From Bacteroidales bacterium (GTDB lineage Bacteria; Bacteroidota; Bacteroidia; Bacteroidales; Rikenellaceae): a DNA stretch of 64,000 nt. The stretch lies in contig CAJTFS010000002.1 in NCBI GenBank assembly GCA_910575495.1, forward strand, positions 124,001 through 188,000, given 5' to 3'. A program made the position numbers and the translations under genes. The notes under the pieces are model-generated. The model had not been told where the DNA came from, did no database searches, and saw only the letters and a program-made list of their open reading frames with translations. How positions within the stretch are numbered: position 1 is the stretch's first letter; every line of letters begins with the position of its first letter. Below are positions 50,976-61,973 of the stretch, piece after piece.

Positions 50976-52186
50976 TGAAGCGATGCTTTATTCTGGCGAT
51001 TCTGTTTGCCGGCAGTGTTTCGGCTTCGGCCCAGTCACCCGAAGTGTGGCGGAAACTGCGTTCCCGGTACGACGCAGTCTGGACCCAGACCGACGATGGA
51101 ATCATCCTGGTCAATCGGGGCGGTGTATGGGTAACCAATCCGGGAGTCGGGAAGAACGGCCGTTATGGATATGTCGACACGTTGGGCCGGGAGATTGTGC
51201 CGCCATCCTATGACAATGGCAACCGATTTCATAACGGATTCGCCGTCGTAGGAAAATCCGGTAAATACGGAGCTATCGACCGTAAGGGACGAATCGTCGT
51301 GCCCGTCGAATGGGACAACTTGGGAGATTTCGTCTGCGGAGTCTTCGTTGCGCAAACGGATGCGGGCAATGCTCCGCGCTTCTCGTTGGTCGATACGACC
51401 GGCCATGTCACGCCTCTCGAATATGATTTCTGTGCCACGGAATTCTCCTGCGGACTGGCTCCGGCGGGTTTTGGCGAATACGAAGCTCCCGAACCTCCGC
51501 CTCCCGGTATCGTACGCACGAATCCGAAGAAAAAATTCGTAGGTAAATATGGTTTTGTCACCACCGGCGGTCGACTGCGGATTCCCGTACAGTACGACGA
51601 AGCCCGCGATTTCGAGGATGACGGAGTGGCCCAGGTCGGCATCCAAGGCAAGTATTATGTGAAATGGGGCTTCATAGACACAACGGGCCGGGTTGTGGTT
51701 CCGTGCAGTTATTATAGTGTCAACGGTTTCCGGAAAGACCGGGCTCTGGTCAGCAAGGTAGTCGCCGGGGGCAATCTGGCATTCGGCTACATCGACCGTA
51801 AGGGACAGGAAGTGATTCCTTGTCAGTACGATGAGGCGACTTCGTTCGAATACACCAATACCTGGGTCGGACGCGACAAGGACGGGGAGATGGCCTACAC
51901 GCTTATCAATCGCAACGGAATACCCGTGCTGGAATACGAAGTCTATCGGTTGCAGGACGGCGGAAAATACGGGCATGTCGTAGCGGCTCGCCCCGACCCG
52001 TCGGGCCTGTTGCGATTCGGCATTCTCAACAATGCGGGACGTATCCTGGTACCGTTCGAGTACGATATAATCACGATTTTCTCCGATCTCGATCCCAATA
52101 CCGGTGAAACATTGGTGCGCGCCATAGCCATGAAAGACGGTTGTGAGTACAGACTCGACATCTCCGTCAGAAGAAAAGCGCAATAG
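50972..52186 (+). CDS. Exported WG-repeat protein
   Basis: A 404-residue protein with a signal peptide (~1-21, ending SASAQS). It contains at least six WG (YG-box) repeats of the form G-x-Y-G-x-I/V-D-x-x-G-R-x-V-V-P-x-x-[19 protein letters not shown] (~65-81), [68 protein letters not shown] and [17 protein letters not shown]. The repeat's function is not known. It overlaps the mutS stop (ATGA), so it is translated from the mutS message, although nothing links it to mismatch repair. Confidence 0.88.
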   Translation: MMKRCFILAILFAGSVSASAQSPEVWRKLRSRYDAVWTQTDDGIILVNRGGVWVTNPGVGKNGRYGYVDTLGREIVPPSYDNGNRFHNGFAVVGKSGKYGAIDRKGRIVVPVEWDNLGDFVCGVFVAQTDAGNAPRFSLVDTTGHVTPLEYDFCATEFSCGLAPAGFGEYEAPEPPPPGIVRTNPKKKFVGKYGFVTTGGRLRIPVQYDEARDFEDDGVAQVGIQGKYYVKWGFIDTTGRVVVPCSYYSVNGFRKDRALVSKVVAGGNLAFGYIDRKGQEVIPCQYDEATSFEYTNTWVGRDKDGEMAYTLINRNGIPVLEYEVYRLQDGGKYGHVVAARPDPSGLLRFGILNNAGRILVPFEYDIITIFSDLDPNTGETLVRAIAMKDGCEYRLDISVRRKAQ

Positions 52187-52278
52187 GACGAACCTCCGTT
52201 CGAAAGATGCCGTCCTGGTTTTCCCTCGTTATGTATGTTCGGGACCTGCCAGGTGAGCAAAAGAGTCTTACGGCGAAT

Positions 52279-52316
52279 GAAAGAGCCTCGGTACTTACTG
52301 GTATCGAGGCTCTTTC
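52279..52316. terminator. Bidirectional terminator between the WG-repeat and udk genes
   Basis: A 12-bp perfect stem (GAAAGAGCCTCG with its complement 52305-52316). Confidence 0.85.
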
Positions 52317-52332
52317 ATGTTTGTCGGGGACA

Positions 52333-52962
52333 TCAGCCGTTCTGCTCCCGTTCGATAAGCGAGCGGATGTTCTGAATCAGCATGGCTACAGCCACCGAGT
52401 TGAACCCGCCTTCGGGGATGATGACGTCGGCATACTTTTTCGACGGCTCGACGAACTCCTCGTGCATGGGTTTCACGGTCGACGTGTACTGCGAAATGAC
52501 CGACTGCATCGTACGTCCGCGGTCGCAGACGTCGCGCAGGATGCGCCGGGCCAGCCGGATGTCGGCATCGGTATCGACGAAGACCTTGATGTCCATCAGG
52601 TCGCGCAGCTCCTTGTTCTCGAAGATCAGAATGCCGTCGACGATGATCACTTTCGAAGGTTTGACATTCACGGTCTCGGGCATCCGGTTGTGGTCGACGA
52701 ACGAATAGACCGGATGTTCGATCGGCACGTTCTCCTTCAGCGCCTTGATGTCTTCGACAAGCATTTGCGTGTCGAATGCCTGCGGGTGGTCGTAATTGAG
52801 TTTCGTACGCTCCTCGTAGGTGAGCTCCGGGTGGGCCTTGTAGTAGTAGTCGTGGCAGAGCGTCACCACGTCGTCGCCCTGGAAGGCTTCCTGCAGCCGC
52901 TTGACGAGCGTCGATTTTCCCGAGCCGGTTCCTCCGGCCACTCCGATTACCGTAACTTTCAT
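52333..52962 (-). CDS. udk: Uridine kinase
   Basis: A 209-residue P-loop kinase that phosphorylates uridine/cytidine in pyrimidine salvage. Walker A is GVAGGTGSGKSTL (~7-19), followed by HDYYYK (~37-42), NYDHPQAFD (~56-64), the VIIVDGILIFEN strand (~105-116), RLARRILRDVCDRGR (lid) and PSKKYADVIIPEGG. The length is typical. It is separated from gyrB by 71 nt and may be co-transcribed. Confidence 0.95.
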   Translation of the reverse strand: MKVTVIGVAGGTGSGKSTLVKRLQEAFQGDDVVTLCHDYYYKAHPELTYEERTKLNYDHPQAFDTQMLVEDIKALKENVPIEHPVYSFVDHNRMPETVNVKPSKVIIVDGILIFENKELRDLMDIKVFVDTDADIRLARRILRDVCDRGRTMQSVISQYTSTVKPMHEEFVEPSKKYADVIIPEGGFNSVAVAMLIQNIRSLIEREQNG

Positions 52963-53033
52963 GAGGTCAGTAGTTTGTTGCTGTTCTTCAAAAGCAAAGG
53001 ATCACCCTTCCGGGCGATCCTTGCGCAGGCGGT

Positions 53034-54998
<1,965 letters not shown>

Positions 54999-55011
54999 TT
55001 AAAATATCGTA

Positions 55012-55019
55012 CAAATATA
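55012..55019 (-). promoter_or_regulatory. -7 element of gyrB
   Basis: TATATTTG on the minus strand, 23 nt before the start codon; the -33 element is weak (CTTG at about 20 nt). Confidence 0.55.
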
Positions 55020-55233
55020 GGTATAATTTCCCAAACAAGCAAGCGTTCGGAGCGCAGCGGGCGCGGGAAATGAGCCAGGAAAATTCGGGGTCCGTCCAAG
55101 TCCCGGAAATGGAGCCCATGCGGGCGGATCGGTGTGCGAAGAAACGGTCGGAAACAGGAATCTGTCTGCCCGCTGAGTAGGGCGCTCGTTCGGAATTTCC
55201 GGCCGGCCGAGGCAAGGAAATTCCTGCCGCGGC

Positions 55234-55965
55234 TTACGATAACTCGGCTTCGAGATCGACTTCGCGGATGTGGCCCTGCGAGAAAAGGATGGCGCGGGCC
55301 GGGTAGCTCTCGATCAGCGAGGTGTTGTGCGTCGACATGATGACGGCGCATCCGCTTTTGGTGATTTCGCGGAACAGCTTCATGATGCCGTCGGCCGTCA
55401 CCGGATCGAGGTTGCCCGTAGGTTCGTCGGCCAGCAGGACTTTGGGCGTGTTGAGCAGGGCACGGGCGATGACCAGGCGTTGCTGTTCGCCGCCCGAAAG
55501 CTCGTAGGGCATCTTGTAGCTTTTGTTCCCGAGGTCGACCAGCCGCAGCACCTGGTCGATGCGTTCGTTGATCTCTTCCTTGTGTTTCCAGCCCGTGGCT
55601 TTCATCACGTAGTAGAGGTTCATGAAGACGTTGCGGTCGGTGAGCAGCTGGTAGTCCTGGAACACGATGCCGATGCGGCGTCGCAGGTAGGGGATGTCGC
55701 GGCGTCGCAGTTTGCGCAGGTTGAATCCGGCGATATGGCCCTCGCCGGTCAGCAGCGGCACCTCGGCGTAAAGCGTCTTGATGAGGGTGCTTTTGCCGCT
55801 GCCCACACGGCCGATCAGGTAGACGAATTCGCCCGGAGCCACCTCCAGGTCGACGTCCGTAAGCACCATCTCGCTCTCGCGCAGCAGGCGTTTGACGGAC
55901 GTGCACGTATCGTCGGCGTGGCAGATGGCGGCGTTTCGAAGTTTGACGACCAGTTTCTGATTCAT
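55234..55965 (-). CDS. ftsE: Cell-division ATP-binding protein FtsE-like
   Basis: A ~243-residue ABC ATPase: Walker [16 protein letters not shown]-loop [21 protein letters not shown], signature [17 protein letters not shown], Walker [14 protein letters not shown] and H-loop STHN. The Q-loop and D-loop sequences, with RNV and NLD-P-x-T, are those of FtsE, which with FtsX activates peptidoglycan hydrolases at division. FtsX is not adjacent, as is usual in Bacteroidetes. The start at 55965 is preferred over 55974 (three residues longer). Confidence 0.85.
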   Translation of the reverse strand: MNQKLVVKLRNAAICHADDTCTSVKRLLRESEMVLTDVDLEVAPGEFVYLIGRVGSGKSTLIKTLYAEVPLLTGEGHIAGFNLRKLRRRDIPYLRRRIGIVFQDYQLLTDRNVFMNLYYVMKATGWKHKEEINERIDQVLRLVDLGNKSYKMPYELSGGEQQRLVIARALLNTPKVLLADEPTGNLDPVTADGIMKLFREITKSGCAVIMSTHNTSLIESYPARAILFSQGHIREVDLEAELS

Positions 55966-56189
55966 GGCGATCACCGGATTTGGGAGGGTAAAGGTAATAA
56001 AACAAAATCAAGAATCGAAAAACCGCGGCTGAAAATTCCGCCCGCAGCGTTGGGCTTACGCCCGAAACCCGGACGAATGAGCTTCTCTCCGGGCGGGAGA
56101 ACGATTTAGGATGCGCCAAATGCTGGAAATCCGAAATAAAGTATTATTTTTGCCATGTTTTCAGTTGCAACTTTGCAGTTGCCCGATCT

Positions 56190-56590
56190 GGGGGTGCCCG
56201 GTTTTGACAGCAGGCAGAGTTTGATTGTAAGCACGCCGAGCGCTGTGCGGCAGCTCGTAAATATCGACGCTCGAACTACAAATGGCAATAACAGCTATGC
56301 ACTCGCTGCCTGATTTTCAAGGAAAATTGGCTTAATCGCCGCGGCCAAGGCGCCGTAGCGACGAGTATCCCGGAGGAGGGTCCCGCTCCCTGATCCTTCT
56401 CCATACGGGGTATCATCTATTCGGAGATAGCGCGCCGGAGCGTTCCGGCCGACGCGCGAAATTTGAGGAACTGGGACCCGGGTTAGGCTGTCGCCTGCCA
56501 GGCTCGGGTAGAAGGACGAAACGGCGACTAAGCGTGTAGAAAGCTTTCGGGTTCCCTGTTTGGACGCGGGTTCGACTCCCGCCACCTCCA
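56190..56590 (+). ncRNA. ssrA: Transfer-messenger RNA (tmRNA)
   Basis: A 401-nt RNA that rescues stalled ribosomes. The 5' end GGGGGTG pairs with 3' CACCTCC (56583-56589) to form the acceptor, with a T-arm GCGGGTTCGACTCCCGC at the 3' end. CCA is not encoded. The tag reading frame is GGC AAT AAC AGC TAT GCA CTC GCT GCC TGA, giving GNNSYALAA, which ends in the proteolysis signal and resembles other Bacteroidales tags. Its last 21 nt recur at 56719-56739. Confidence 0.96.
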
Positions 56591-56672
56591 CTTGTGCGTG
56601 CGGAACGTTCCGGTTTCCCCGGGATGTTTCGGGACGCGGGTTACCTCGGTCGCGAAACCCCGCACCGACCGC
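56570..56672. repeat. Direct repeat copy A at the tmRNA 3' end
   Basis: 103 bp covering the tmRNA T-loop-to-3' end (56570-56590) plus downstream flank, nearly identical to 56719-56821 (offset 149 bp). It includes the start of the ~90-nt core (56636-56725) that is related to the repeats downstream of tRNA-Lys. Confidence 0.9.
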
Positions 56673-56725
56673 TATGCGGACGACTGCGGCGCTTCCTCGG
56701 TGAGGATGGCTTCGCCACGTTCGAC
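56636..56725 (+). repeat. Core element related to the tRNA-Lys-associated repeat
   Basis: These 90 nt align with the minus strand of 17859-17948 (also 90 nt). Shared blocks include GTTACCTC/GGTTACCTC, CGAAACCC, GCACCG, TGCGG, CGAC, GCGGCGC, TCGGTGAGG and ACGTTCGAC, about two-thirds identity by eye. In both cases the ACGTTCGAC end joins a copy of the RNA gene's T-loop and 3' end. Confidence 0.75.
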
Positions 56726-56821
56726 TCCCGCCACCTCCACTGTGCGTGCGGAACGTTCCGGTTTCCCCGAGATGTTTCCGGGACGCGGGTTACCTCGGTC
56801 GCGAAACCCCGCACCGACCGC
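56719..56821. repeat. Direct repeat copy B (begins with a 21-nt tmRNA 3' fragment)
   Basis: Copy of 56570-56672 with two compensating one-base indels and a substitution. It starts with GTTCGACTCCCGCCACCTCCA (56719-56739 spans the tmRNA T-loop to its last base) and ends abruptly at 56821. Confidence 0.9.
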
Positions 56822-56939
56822 CCGGTGCCGCGCCAGTCATAATTTCTGCTATGCGCTTTCGGCAGGAGCTTGCAGTTCGCCCCGCAGGTTGCGGCCGCGA
56901 CCAAATGACTTCGAAATTCTGAAAACGAATACTTCCATC

Positions 56940-57506
56940 ATGAACCGTCGCTTGTTACTTTCCCTGTTCCCGCTGCTGTTTGTCGCCTGCCTTTCGAAGT
57001 CCGGCAGCCGCCAGACGCCCGAAGCGCAGACCGTCAATCCAATCCAAACCGAAAATATGTCCGACAAAAAGCAGTATGCGCTCATCGCCACCGAGAAAGG
57101 GACGATGAAAGCCGAACTCTACACCCAGGAAACGCCCGGCACAGTGGCCAATTTCGTTCAGCTTGCCGAGCACAATTTCTACGACGGGCTGACTTTCCAC
57201 CGCGTCATTCCCGACTTCGTCATTCAGGGCGGCTGCCCGCGCGGCGACGGCACGGGAGGTCCCGGCTACACCATCAAGTGCGAGACTTCGGCGCCGCGCC
57301 AGTACCACGACCGCGGTGTCCTTTCGATGGCCCACGCGGGCAAGGACACGGGCGGTTCGCAGTTCTTCATCTGCCACAACCGCGAGAACACGCAGCACCT
57401 CGACGGCCGCCACACCTGCTTCGGCAAGGTCGTGGAGGGGCTCGACGTCATCGACGACATCCGTCCCGGCGACAAGATTCTCTCCATCCGCATCGTAGAA
57501 GAGTAG
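56940..57506 (+). CDS. Cyclophilin-type peptidyl-prolyl isomerase, lipoprotein
   Basis: A 188-residue protein. The signal ends in a lipobox, LFVAC (~13-17), so it is envelope-anchored. The cyclophilin domain (~45-188) contains [20 protein letters not shown], the catalytic-site [17 protein letters not shown] motif (~90-102), [16 protein letters not shown] and [14 protein letters not shown]. It folds proteins by cis-trans proline isomerisation. The start at 56940 is chosen for the signal peptide. The purT stop-start gap downstream is 2 nt, so the two share a transcript. Confidence 0.93.
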   Translation: MNRRLLLSLFPLLFVACLSKSGSRQTPEAQTVNPIQTENMSDKKQYALIATEKGTMKAELYTQETPGTVANFVQLAEHNFYDGLTFHRVIPDFVIQGGCPRGDGTGGPGYTIKCETSAPRQYHDRGVLSMAHAGKDTGGSQFFICHNRENTQHLDGRHTCFGKVVEGLDVIDDIRPGDKILSIRIVEE

Positions 57507-57508
57507 CC

Positions 57509-58684
57509 ATGACCCGGAAAATCATGCTGCTCGGCTCGGGGGAGCTGGGCAAGGAATTCGTCATCGCTGCACAGCGGTTGGGACAGACCGTCATCGCGTG
57601 CGACCGTTACGCCGGAGCTCCGGCCATGCAGGTGGCCGATGCCTGCGAGGTCTTCGACATGCTCGACGGCGATGCGCTCGAAGCCGCCATCGCCAAACAT
57701 CGTCCCGACATTGTGGTGCCCGAGATCGAGGCCATCCGCACCGAGCGTCTCTACGACATCGAGCAGCAGGGCGTGCAGGTGGTGCCGAGCGCCCGTGCCG
57801 TCAACTACACCATGAACCGCAAGGCCATCCGCGACCTTGCCGCCAAGGAACTGGGGCTCAAGACAGCCCGTTACTTCTACGCCCGATCTTACGACGAGCT
57901 GTGCAGCGCCGCTGAGCAGATCGGTTTTCCGTGCGTCGTCAAGCCGCTCATGTCGTCGTCGGGCAAAGGACAGTCGGTCGTGAGGGGCCCCGAAGATTTG
58001 GAGCACGCCTGGAACTACGGCTGCGAAGGTTCGCGCGGCGACATCCGCGAACTGATCGTCGAGGAGTTCATCTCCTTCGACAGCGAGATTACATTGTTGA
58101 CCGTCACGCAGAAAAACGGCCCTACGCTCTTCTGTCCGCCGATCGGGCATGTGCAGCAGGGCGGCGATTACCGCGAGAGTTTCCAGTCGCCGCAGATCGC
58201 TCCCGAGCATCTTGCCGAGGCGCAGCGCATGGCCGCTGCCGTCACGGAAGCACTCACCGGAGCCGGTATCTGGGGCGTGGAGTTCTTTCTGAGCCACGAA
58301 AAAGGCGTCTACTTTTCCGAGCTGTCGCCACGGCCCCACGACACGGGCATGGTGACGCTGGCTGGCACGCAGAATCTCAACGAGTTCGAGTTGCACCTGC
58401 GCGCCGTGCTGGGTCTCCCGATTCCGCAGATCACGTTCGAGCGCATGGGGGCCAGCGCGGTCATCCTTTCGGATCGTGCAATCTCCGGAGTGCCCCGTTA
58501 CGAGGGTGTGGAGGAGGCGTTGTCCGCCGATCCCCAGACCGACATCCGCCTTTTCGGCAAGCCGTCGGCACGTGTCGGACGCCGCATGGGCGTTGTCGTG
58601 AGCTATGCTCCGCTCGGCAGCGATCTCGACGTCCTGCGCAGCCGCACCAAAGCTGCCGCCGCCAAAGTAAAGGTGGTGGAGTGA
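57509..58684 (+). CDS. purT: Phosphoribosylglycinamide formyltransferase 2 (formate-dependent)
   Basis: A 391-residue ATP-grasp enzyme that formylates GAR using formate and ATP in purine synthesis, bypassing folate-dependent PurN. The N-terminal [21 protein letters not shown] (~6-26), [10 protein letters not shown] (~66-75), [12 protein letters not shown] (~147-158, ATP-binding), GVEFFLS and [15 protein letters not shown] (~272-286) are diagnostic. The length is normal. Confidence 0.96.
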   Translation: MTRKIMLLGSGELGKEFVIAAQRLGQTVIACDRYAGAPAMQVADACEVFDMLDGDALEAAIAKHRPDIVVPEIEAIRTERLYDIEQQGVQVVPSARAVNYTMNRKAIRDLAAKELGLKTARYFYARSYDELCSAAEQIGFPCVVKPLMSSSGKGQSVVRGPEDLEHAWNYGCEGSRGDIRELIVEEFISFDSEITLLTVTQKNGPTLFCPPIGHVQQGGDYRESFQSPQIAPEHLAEAQRMAAAVTEALTGAGIWGVEFFLSHEKGVYFSELSPRPHDTGMVTLAGTQNLNEFELHLRAVLGLPIPQITFERMGASAVILSDRAISGVPRYEGVEEALSADPQTDIRLFGKPSARVGRRMGVVVSYAPLGSDLDVLRSRTKAAAAKVKVVE

Positions 58685-58733
58685 ATTTCAATCCGAACGC
58701 ATGCCTTTTTTCCAGAGGGCTGGCATTTCTTGC

Positions 58734-58770
58734 ATCGCCGCAATTGCAAAGCATTGCGGCGATGTTTTTT
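58734..58770 (+). terminator. Terminator after purT
   Basis: ATCGCCGCAA (58734-58743) pairs with TTGCGGCGAT (58754-58763), followed by G and six Ts. Confidence 0.88.
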
Positions 58771-58822
58771 CTACGCTGGTGCAGTGTCGTACCGGAGTTC
58801 CCAGAATAACCCTGCAAAAAAA

Positions 58823-58847
58823 GAGTTGGAGCGTCTTGCCCCAACTC
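58823..58847 (-). terminator. Terminator of the small membrane/secreted protein unit
   Basis: GAGTTGG (58823-58829) pairs with CCAACTC (58841-58847); the minus strand continues into seven Ts. Confidence 0.8.
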
Positions 58848-58913
58848 CCGGATAGATCTCCGTGTGTGTAAACTTCGTGTTGCGTCTGCGTTTCTTGCTG
58901 TGCTGCTAAAGGT

Positions 58914-59426
58914 TCAAGAGTCCGGTTCCTCGTCGGAAAATTCGTTTTCGCAAGGCGCAGGATCGGATGCCGACCGTGCGTTATTTGAGCGGCACCCGCA
59001 TGTGCGCTTCAGTGCAGCAAATAGTCCGCAGCACAACATGCTAAGGACGATGCCGGCGGCTATGTCCGACCATTCCCATTCCCACAGCAACTCGTCGCTG
59101 GTGAGAATGACGAACAACTCGGCAACGATCGAGGCATTGATGCTCCAGACCAACGGATGCGAGTAGACTTCGAACCGCATCATCCGATAGATCGAAACGA
59201 TCGCTATCGGCATCCCGCAGTAGAACCAGAGCGCATAGGTGGTCATGTTGGGCCAAAGGACCAGACTGCCGATCAACGTACCGGCGAAATAGCCTATCGC
59301 CAGTTCGGCATAACCGACGCAGAGCGGCCCGACTCGCATCCAGCACGGCGCATGTCGCCATTTGTGTATGGCAAGGATCAAAGCCAGGATAAATCCCGAA
59401 GCTTTAACATATTCTATGAGTATCAT
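58914..59426 (-). CDS. Hypothetical integral membrane protein
   Basis: A 170-residue protein with four to five hydrophobic helices (about 10-22, 34-58, 65-82, 93-110 and 118-136) and a polar acidic tail (SASDPAPCENEFSDEEPDS). I do not recognise a family. It lies 34 nt downstream of the exported DUF3244-like gene, on the same strand and before a shared terminator, so the two are probably co-transcribed. Confidence 0.6.
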   Translation of the reverse strand: MILIEYVKASGFILALILAIHKWRHAPCWMRVGPLCVGYAELAIGYFAGTLIGSLVLWPNMTTYALWFYCGMPIAIVSIYRMMRFEVYSHPLVWSINASIVAELFVILTSDELLWEWEWSDIAAGIVLSMLCCGLFAALKRTCGCRSNNARSASDPAPCENEFSDEEPDS

Positions 59427-59460
59427 ACGCCGCTGGAGTTGTGCCGGGGATGGTCGGCCG

Positions 59461-59844
59461 TCAGTCGACGATGAAGCTGCCCGTGAATTCAGCGACCGGG
59501 CTGTCGATCTTCAGCGTATAGGCACCTGCACAGGCCGGAATCGGGAGATAGGCGCCCCACTCGGTCTCGGTGTCGCAGTTGATGGTGGAAAGGGCTGCGC
59601 CCATGCTGTCTACCAGGGTAATCGTCGCCACCCCGATGTAGGTGTTGATGGCGATTTCGATCTGCCCCATGTCGTAATCGACGCGTCCCTCTACGATGGG
59701 ACCGATCGAACGGGATCTCAGATTGTCCAAATCCTCTTTAACCATATCGTCGAAACGGATGTCGTCTGCCTTATCCTGAAAGCAAATAGCATTTGCTTGA
59801 TCCAATGCAAAAATGGTTGCTACTAAAAGAATGATTTTTTTCAT
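59461..59844 (-). CDS. Exported DUF3244-like small protein
   Basis: A 127-residue protein with a signal peptide (MKKIILLVATIFALDQANA). The mature part has a DUF3244-like beta-sandwich pattern: I-E-G-R-V-D-Y-D...I-E-I-A-I-N-T-Y-I-G-V-A-T-I-T-L-V-D-S-M-G, then Y-T-L-K-I-D-S-P-V-A-E-F-T-G-S-F at the C-terminus. Bacteroidetes carry many such proteins next to TPR regulators of the kind encoded upstream (60095-61798); the function is unknown. Confidence 0.72.
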   Translation of the reverse strand: MKKIILLVATIFALDQANAICFQDKADDIRFDDMVKEDLDNLRSRSIGPIVEGRVDYDMGQIEIAINTYIGVATITLVDSMGAALSTINCDTETEWGAYLPIPACAGAYTLKIDSPVAEFTGSFIVD

Positions 59845-60040
59845 GATAATGATTTTTGATTTTTTATGAATGGATGTTGCAAAATTATAACGCATTGATA
59901 CAAACCTGTATCCGAGGCCATATCCCAATTGTATTCCATAAAAAACTAAAAACCATCCTATTAAAAATTTTTAATAGCCTTGCCGATTTTTGAATGCCAA
60001 AAAGAGGTGCGCGAATGGCTCAAAAAGCCGCCGAAACACT

Positions 60041-60072
60041 AAAAAAGGAGCCTGCGAATTATTGCAGGCTCC
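60041..60072 (-). terminator. Terminator after the TPR regulator gene
   Basis: GGAGCCTGC (60047-60055) pairs with GCAGGCTCC (60064-60072), followed on the minus strand by six Ts. Confidence 0.88.
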
Positions 60073-60094
60073 TTGTCGGACAACTTATCGTTCT

Positions 60095-61798
60095 TTAGCT
60101 TTTCCGATATTCTTCACATAGCAATTGGAAGTGTTGCCGGATCGTTATATCGTCATTCGCAATATGCAGTTTGTTGCGCAATACATTCCGATAGTTGTAG
60201 TATGTTTTCGCTTGACATCCCAGCACCAGACAGACGGCCGATTTCGACACGTCCATGCAGATCATACAATACAATGCGACTTCCGATTCGGTAATGAGCG
60301 GATATTTTTTCATGATGTATCCGATGATTCCCGGATGGCGCATGTTTATCAGGTCGGTAAACATCGGGAGAATGTCGTTCTTCTCTTTCTTGGATCCGTT
60401 TTTCGTCAGCAGTCCTTCGATTTTCGACTGGAACTTATCCTTGTCGTGTTTGAAATTGGAAGCGGTGTCGAGCAATTGTTTCAGAAAGTCGATACGCCGC
60501 GTCAGCACCTCTTCGTCGACAACCGATTCGCCCCGACTTGTGTTGTTGCGTTGCAAAGTTTCGTATTCTTCCTTTAGCCGGAGCATGGCGTCTCTGTATT
60601 CCCTGATCTGGCGCTTCTGTTGCAGAATCTTCTGCTGACGCCTGTTTATCAGCCACAATGCGCCCGACAAAACTGCGATCAGAATCGTCAATGCAACGTA
60701 GCCTTGATAAAGGCTGATCTTTTTCAGATATTGGTTCCGAAGAATCAGTTGTTCGTTTCGATATTTGGCTTTGAGCTCCGGAATGGCCCGGTCTTTTTCA
60801 GCAAAGTAAATCGAATCGGAGATACGGAGTGCTTGCATACTATATTTGTGAGCGACTTTATAATGTCCTTGCAATTCGCATATCTTACTTTGCAGATACA
60901 GAATCTCCATTTTACCTCTCGGCGACTTCTCTGCCAAAGTCCGGATCAACGGTTCCAAACATAATTGAGCGGAATCCAATAGGAATAATTCATAATATAT
61001 TTTGCTTGTTATGAGCCGATAAGATGTCGGGAATTTACCGTTAGCGTAGTTTTTTGTTGCATTTTGCAAAATAGTCAATGCTCCAATATAATTTGTATCT
61101 CTTTCAATAATCAAATTCGCCCGGGATTTTGATAGAAAGAGCAACATCCGATTATCTTTCAACTCCCTTGCAAGGGAATCGCACCGGTCCAAGTAATATT
61201 CCTGCTCGCAATAATTTTGCATGGACGAAAGAATTCCGATGGCCCCCGCATAGTTGATCAGCATGTTCTTCTTGTGGCCGATCCGTTCGAAGTAGCCCGC
61301 CGCTTCCAGATACTTGTCTTTGGCAAGCGAGCTGAAACGCTGCGAGGAGTACATTCCGGCCAAGGCATTGGCGACCAATCCCTTCAGATAGAAATTCTTC
61401 GTTTTGGCAATATATTGTTCCGCCTGGTTGTAGAAAATGATCGCCGAATCGACTTTCCACGCATTTTCATACACTCGGCCGCGATAGTAGAACGCAAGCG
61501 CTTTTTCGTCCGGGTTTCCCCGGCTCCGGTAGTAGGCGGTGGCGATGCAGGCCAGCGAGTCGCAATCCACATCGATGAAGTTCTTGTCCAGCGCCTGCGA
61601 GTAGAGCAGCGCAAACCGGGCCCGGCTTTTGCGGGTGCGGACCGTGCGGCGAACGATCGATTCCAGCGTAGTCTTCGCGCTGTCGGGACGGTCGGTCATC
61701 TGGCGTTCCGCTTCGTTGAGCAGGTCGAGGCTCTCCCGGGAGTCGACACATCCGGCCAGGAGCAGCAACGCCAAAGGGAAATAACAAAGTTTCTTCAT
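60095..61798 (-). CDS. TPR-containing membrane-anchored regulator (lipoprotein-like N-terminus, C-terminal HTH-like domain)
   Basis: A 567-residue protein. The N-terminus is a lipoprotein-like signal (LALLLLAGC, ~9-17). Residues ~25-345 are helical TPR-like repeats (for example KALAFYYRGRVYENAWKVDSAIIFYNQAEQYI). A membrane helix (YVALTILIAVLSGALWLI, ~371-388) and a coiled coil (QQKILQQKRQIREYRDAM, ~391-440) follow. The C-terminal ~110 residues (ITESEVALYCMICMDVSKSAVCLVLGCQAKTYYNYRNVLRNKL) resemble a LuxR/sigma-like HTH. This layout is common in Bacteroidales and suggests a one-component envelope sensor. A TATCTTTG box precedes it. Confidence 0.78.
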   Translation of the reverse strand: MKKLCYFPLALLLLAGCVDSRESLDLLNEAERQMTDRPDSAKTTLESIVRRTVRTRKSRARFALLYSQALDKNFIDVDCDSLACIATAYYRSRGNPDEKALAFYYRGRVYENAWKVDSAIIFYNQAEQYIAKTKNFYLKGLVANALAGMYSSQRFSSLAKDKYLEAAGYFERIGHKKNMLINYAGAIGILSSMQNYCEQEYYLDRCDSLARELKDNRMLLFLSKSRANLIIERDTNYIGALTILQNATKNYANGKFPTSYRLITSKIYYELFLLDSAQLCLEPLIRTLAEKSPRGKMEILYLQSKICELQGHYKVAHKYSMQALRISDSIYFAEKDRAIPELKAKYRNEQLILRNQYLKKISLYQGYVALTILIAVLSGALWLINRRQQKILQQKRQIREYRDAMLRLKEEYETLQRNNTSRGESVVDEEVLTRRIDFLKQLLDTASNFKHDKDKFQSKIEGLLTKNGSKKEKNDILPMFTDLINMRHPGIIGYIMKKYPLITESEVALYCMICMDVSKSAVCLVLGCQAKTYYNYRNVLRNKLHIANDDITIRQHFQLLCEEYRKS

Positions 61799-61823
61799 AA
61801 CAGAGGGTTAGGTAAAACGGCTT

Positions 61824-61831
61824 CAAAGATA
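61824..61831 (-). promoter_or_regulatory. -7 element of the TPR regulator gene
   Basis: TATCTTTG on the minus strand (61831-61824), 26 nt before the start codon. Confidence 0.55.
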
Positions 61832-61973
61832 CGAAAAGTCGGATGCCGAGTCAAGAGCCGTCCGGACTATGCCGCTCCGCGGCACGCTCGGGCCTCGTCT
61901 GAAGGAGTATCTTGGACTCCGGCTTGGCCCGCCCGGAGCCGTACGATATTTCGGCACATCCGGCACTTCGCAC

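Noticed and set aside
56592..56939. In-frame N-terminal extension of the cyclophilin through the tmRNA-flanking repeats
   Set aside because: The signal peptide and lipobox start at 56940, and the extension is translated repeat DNA.
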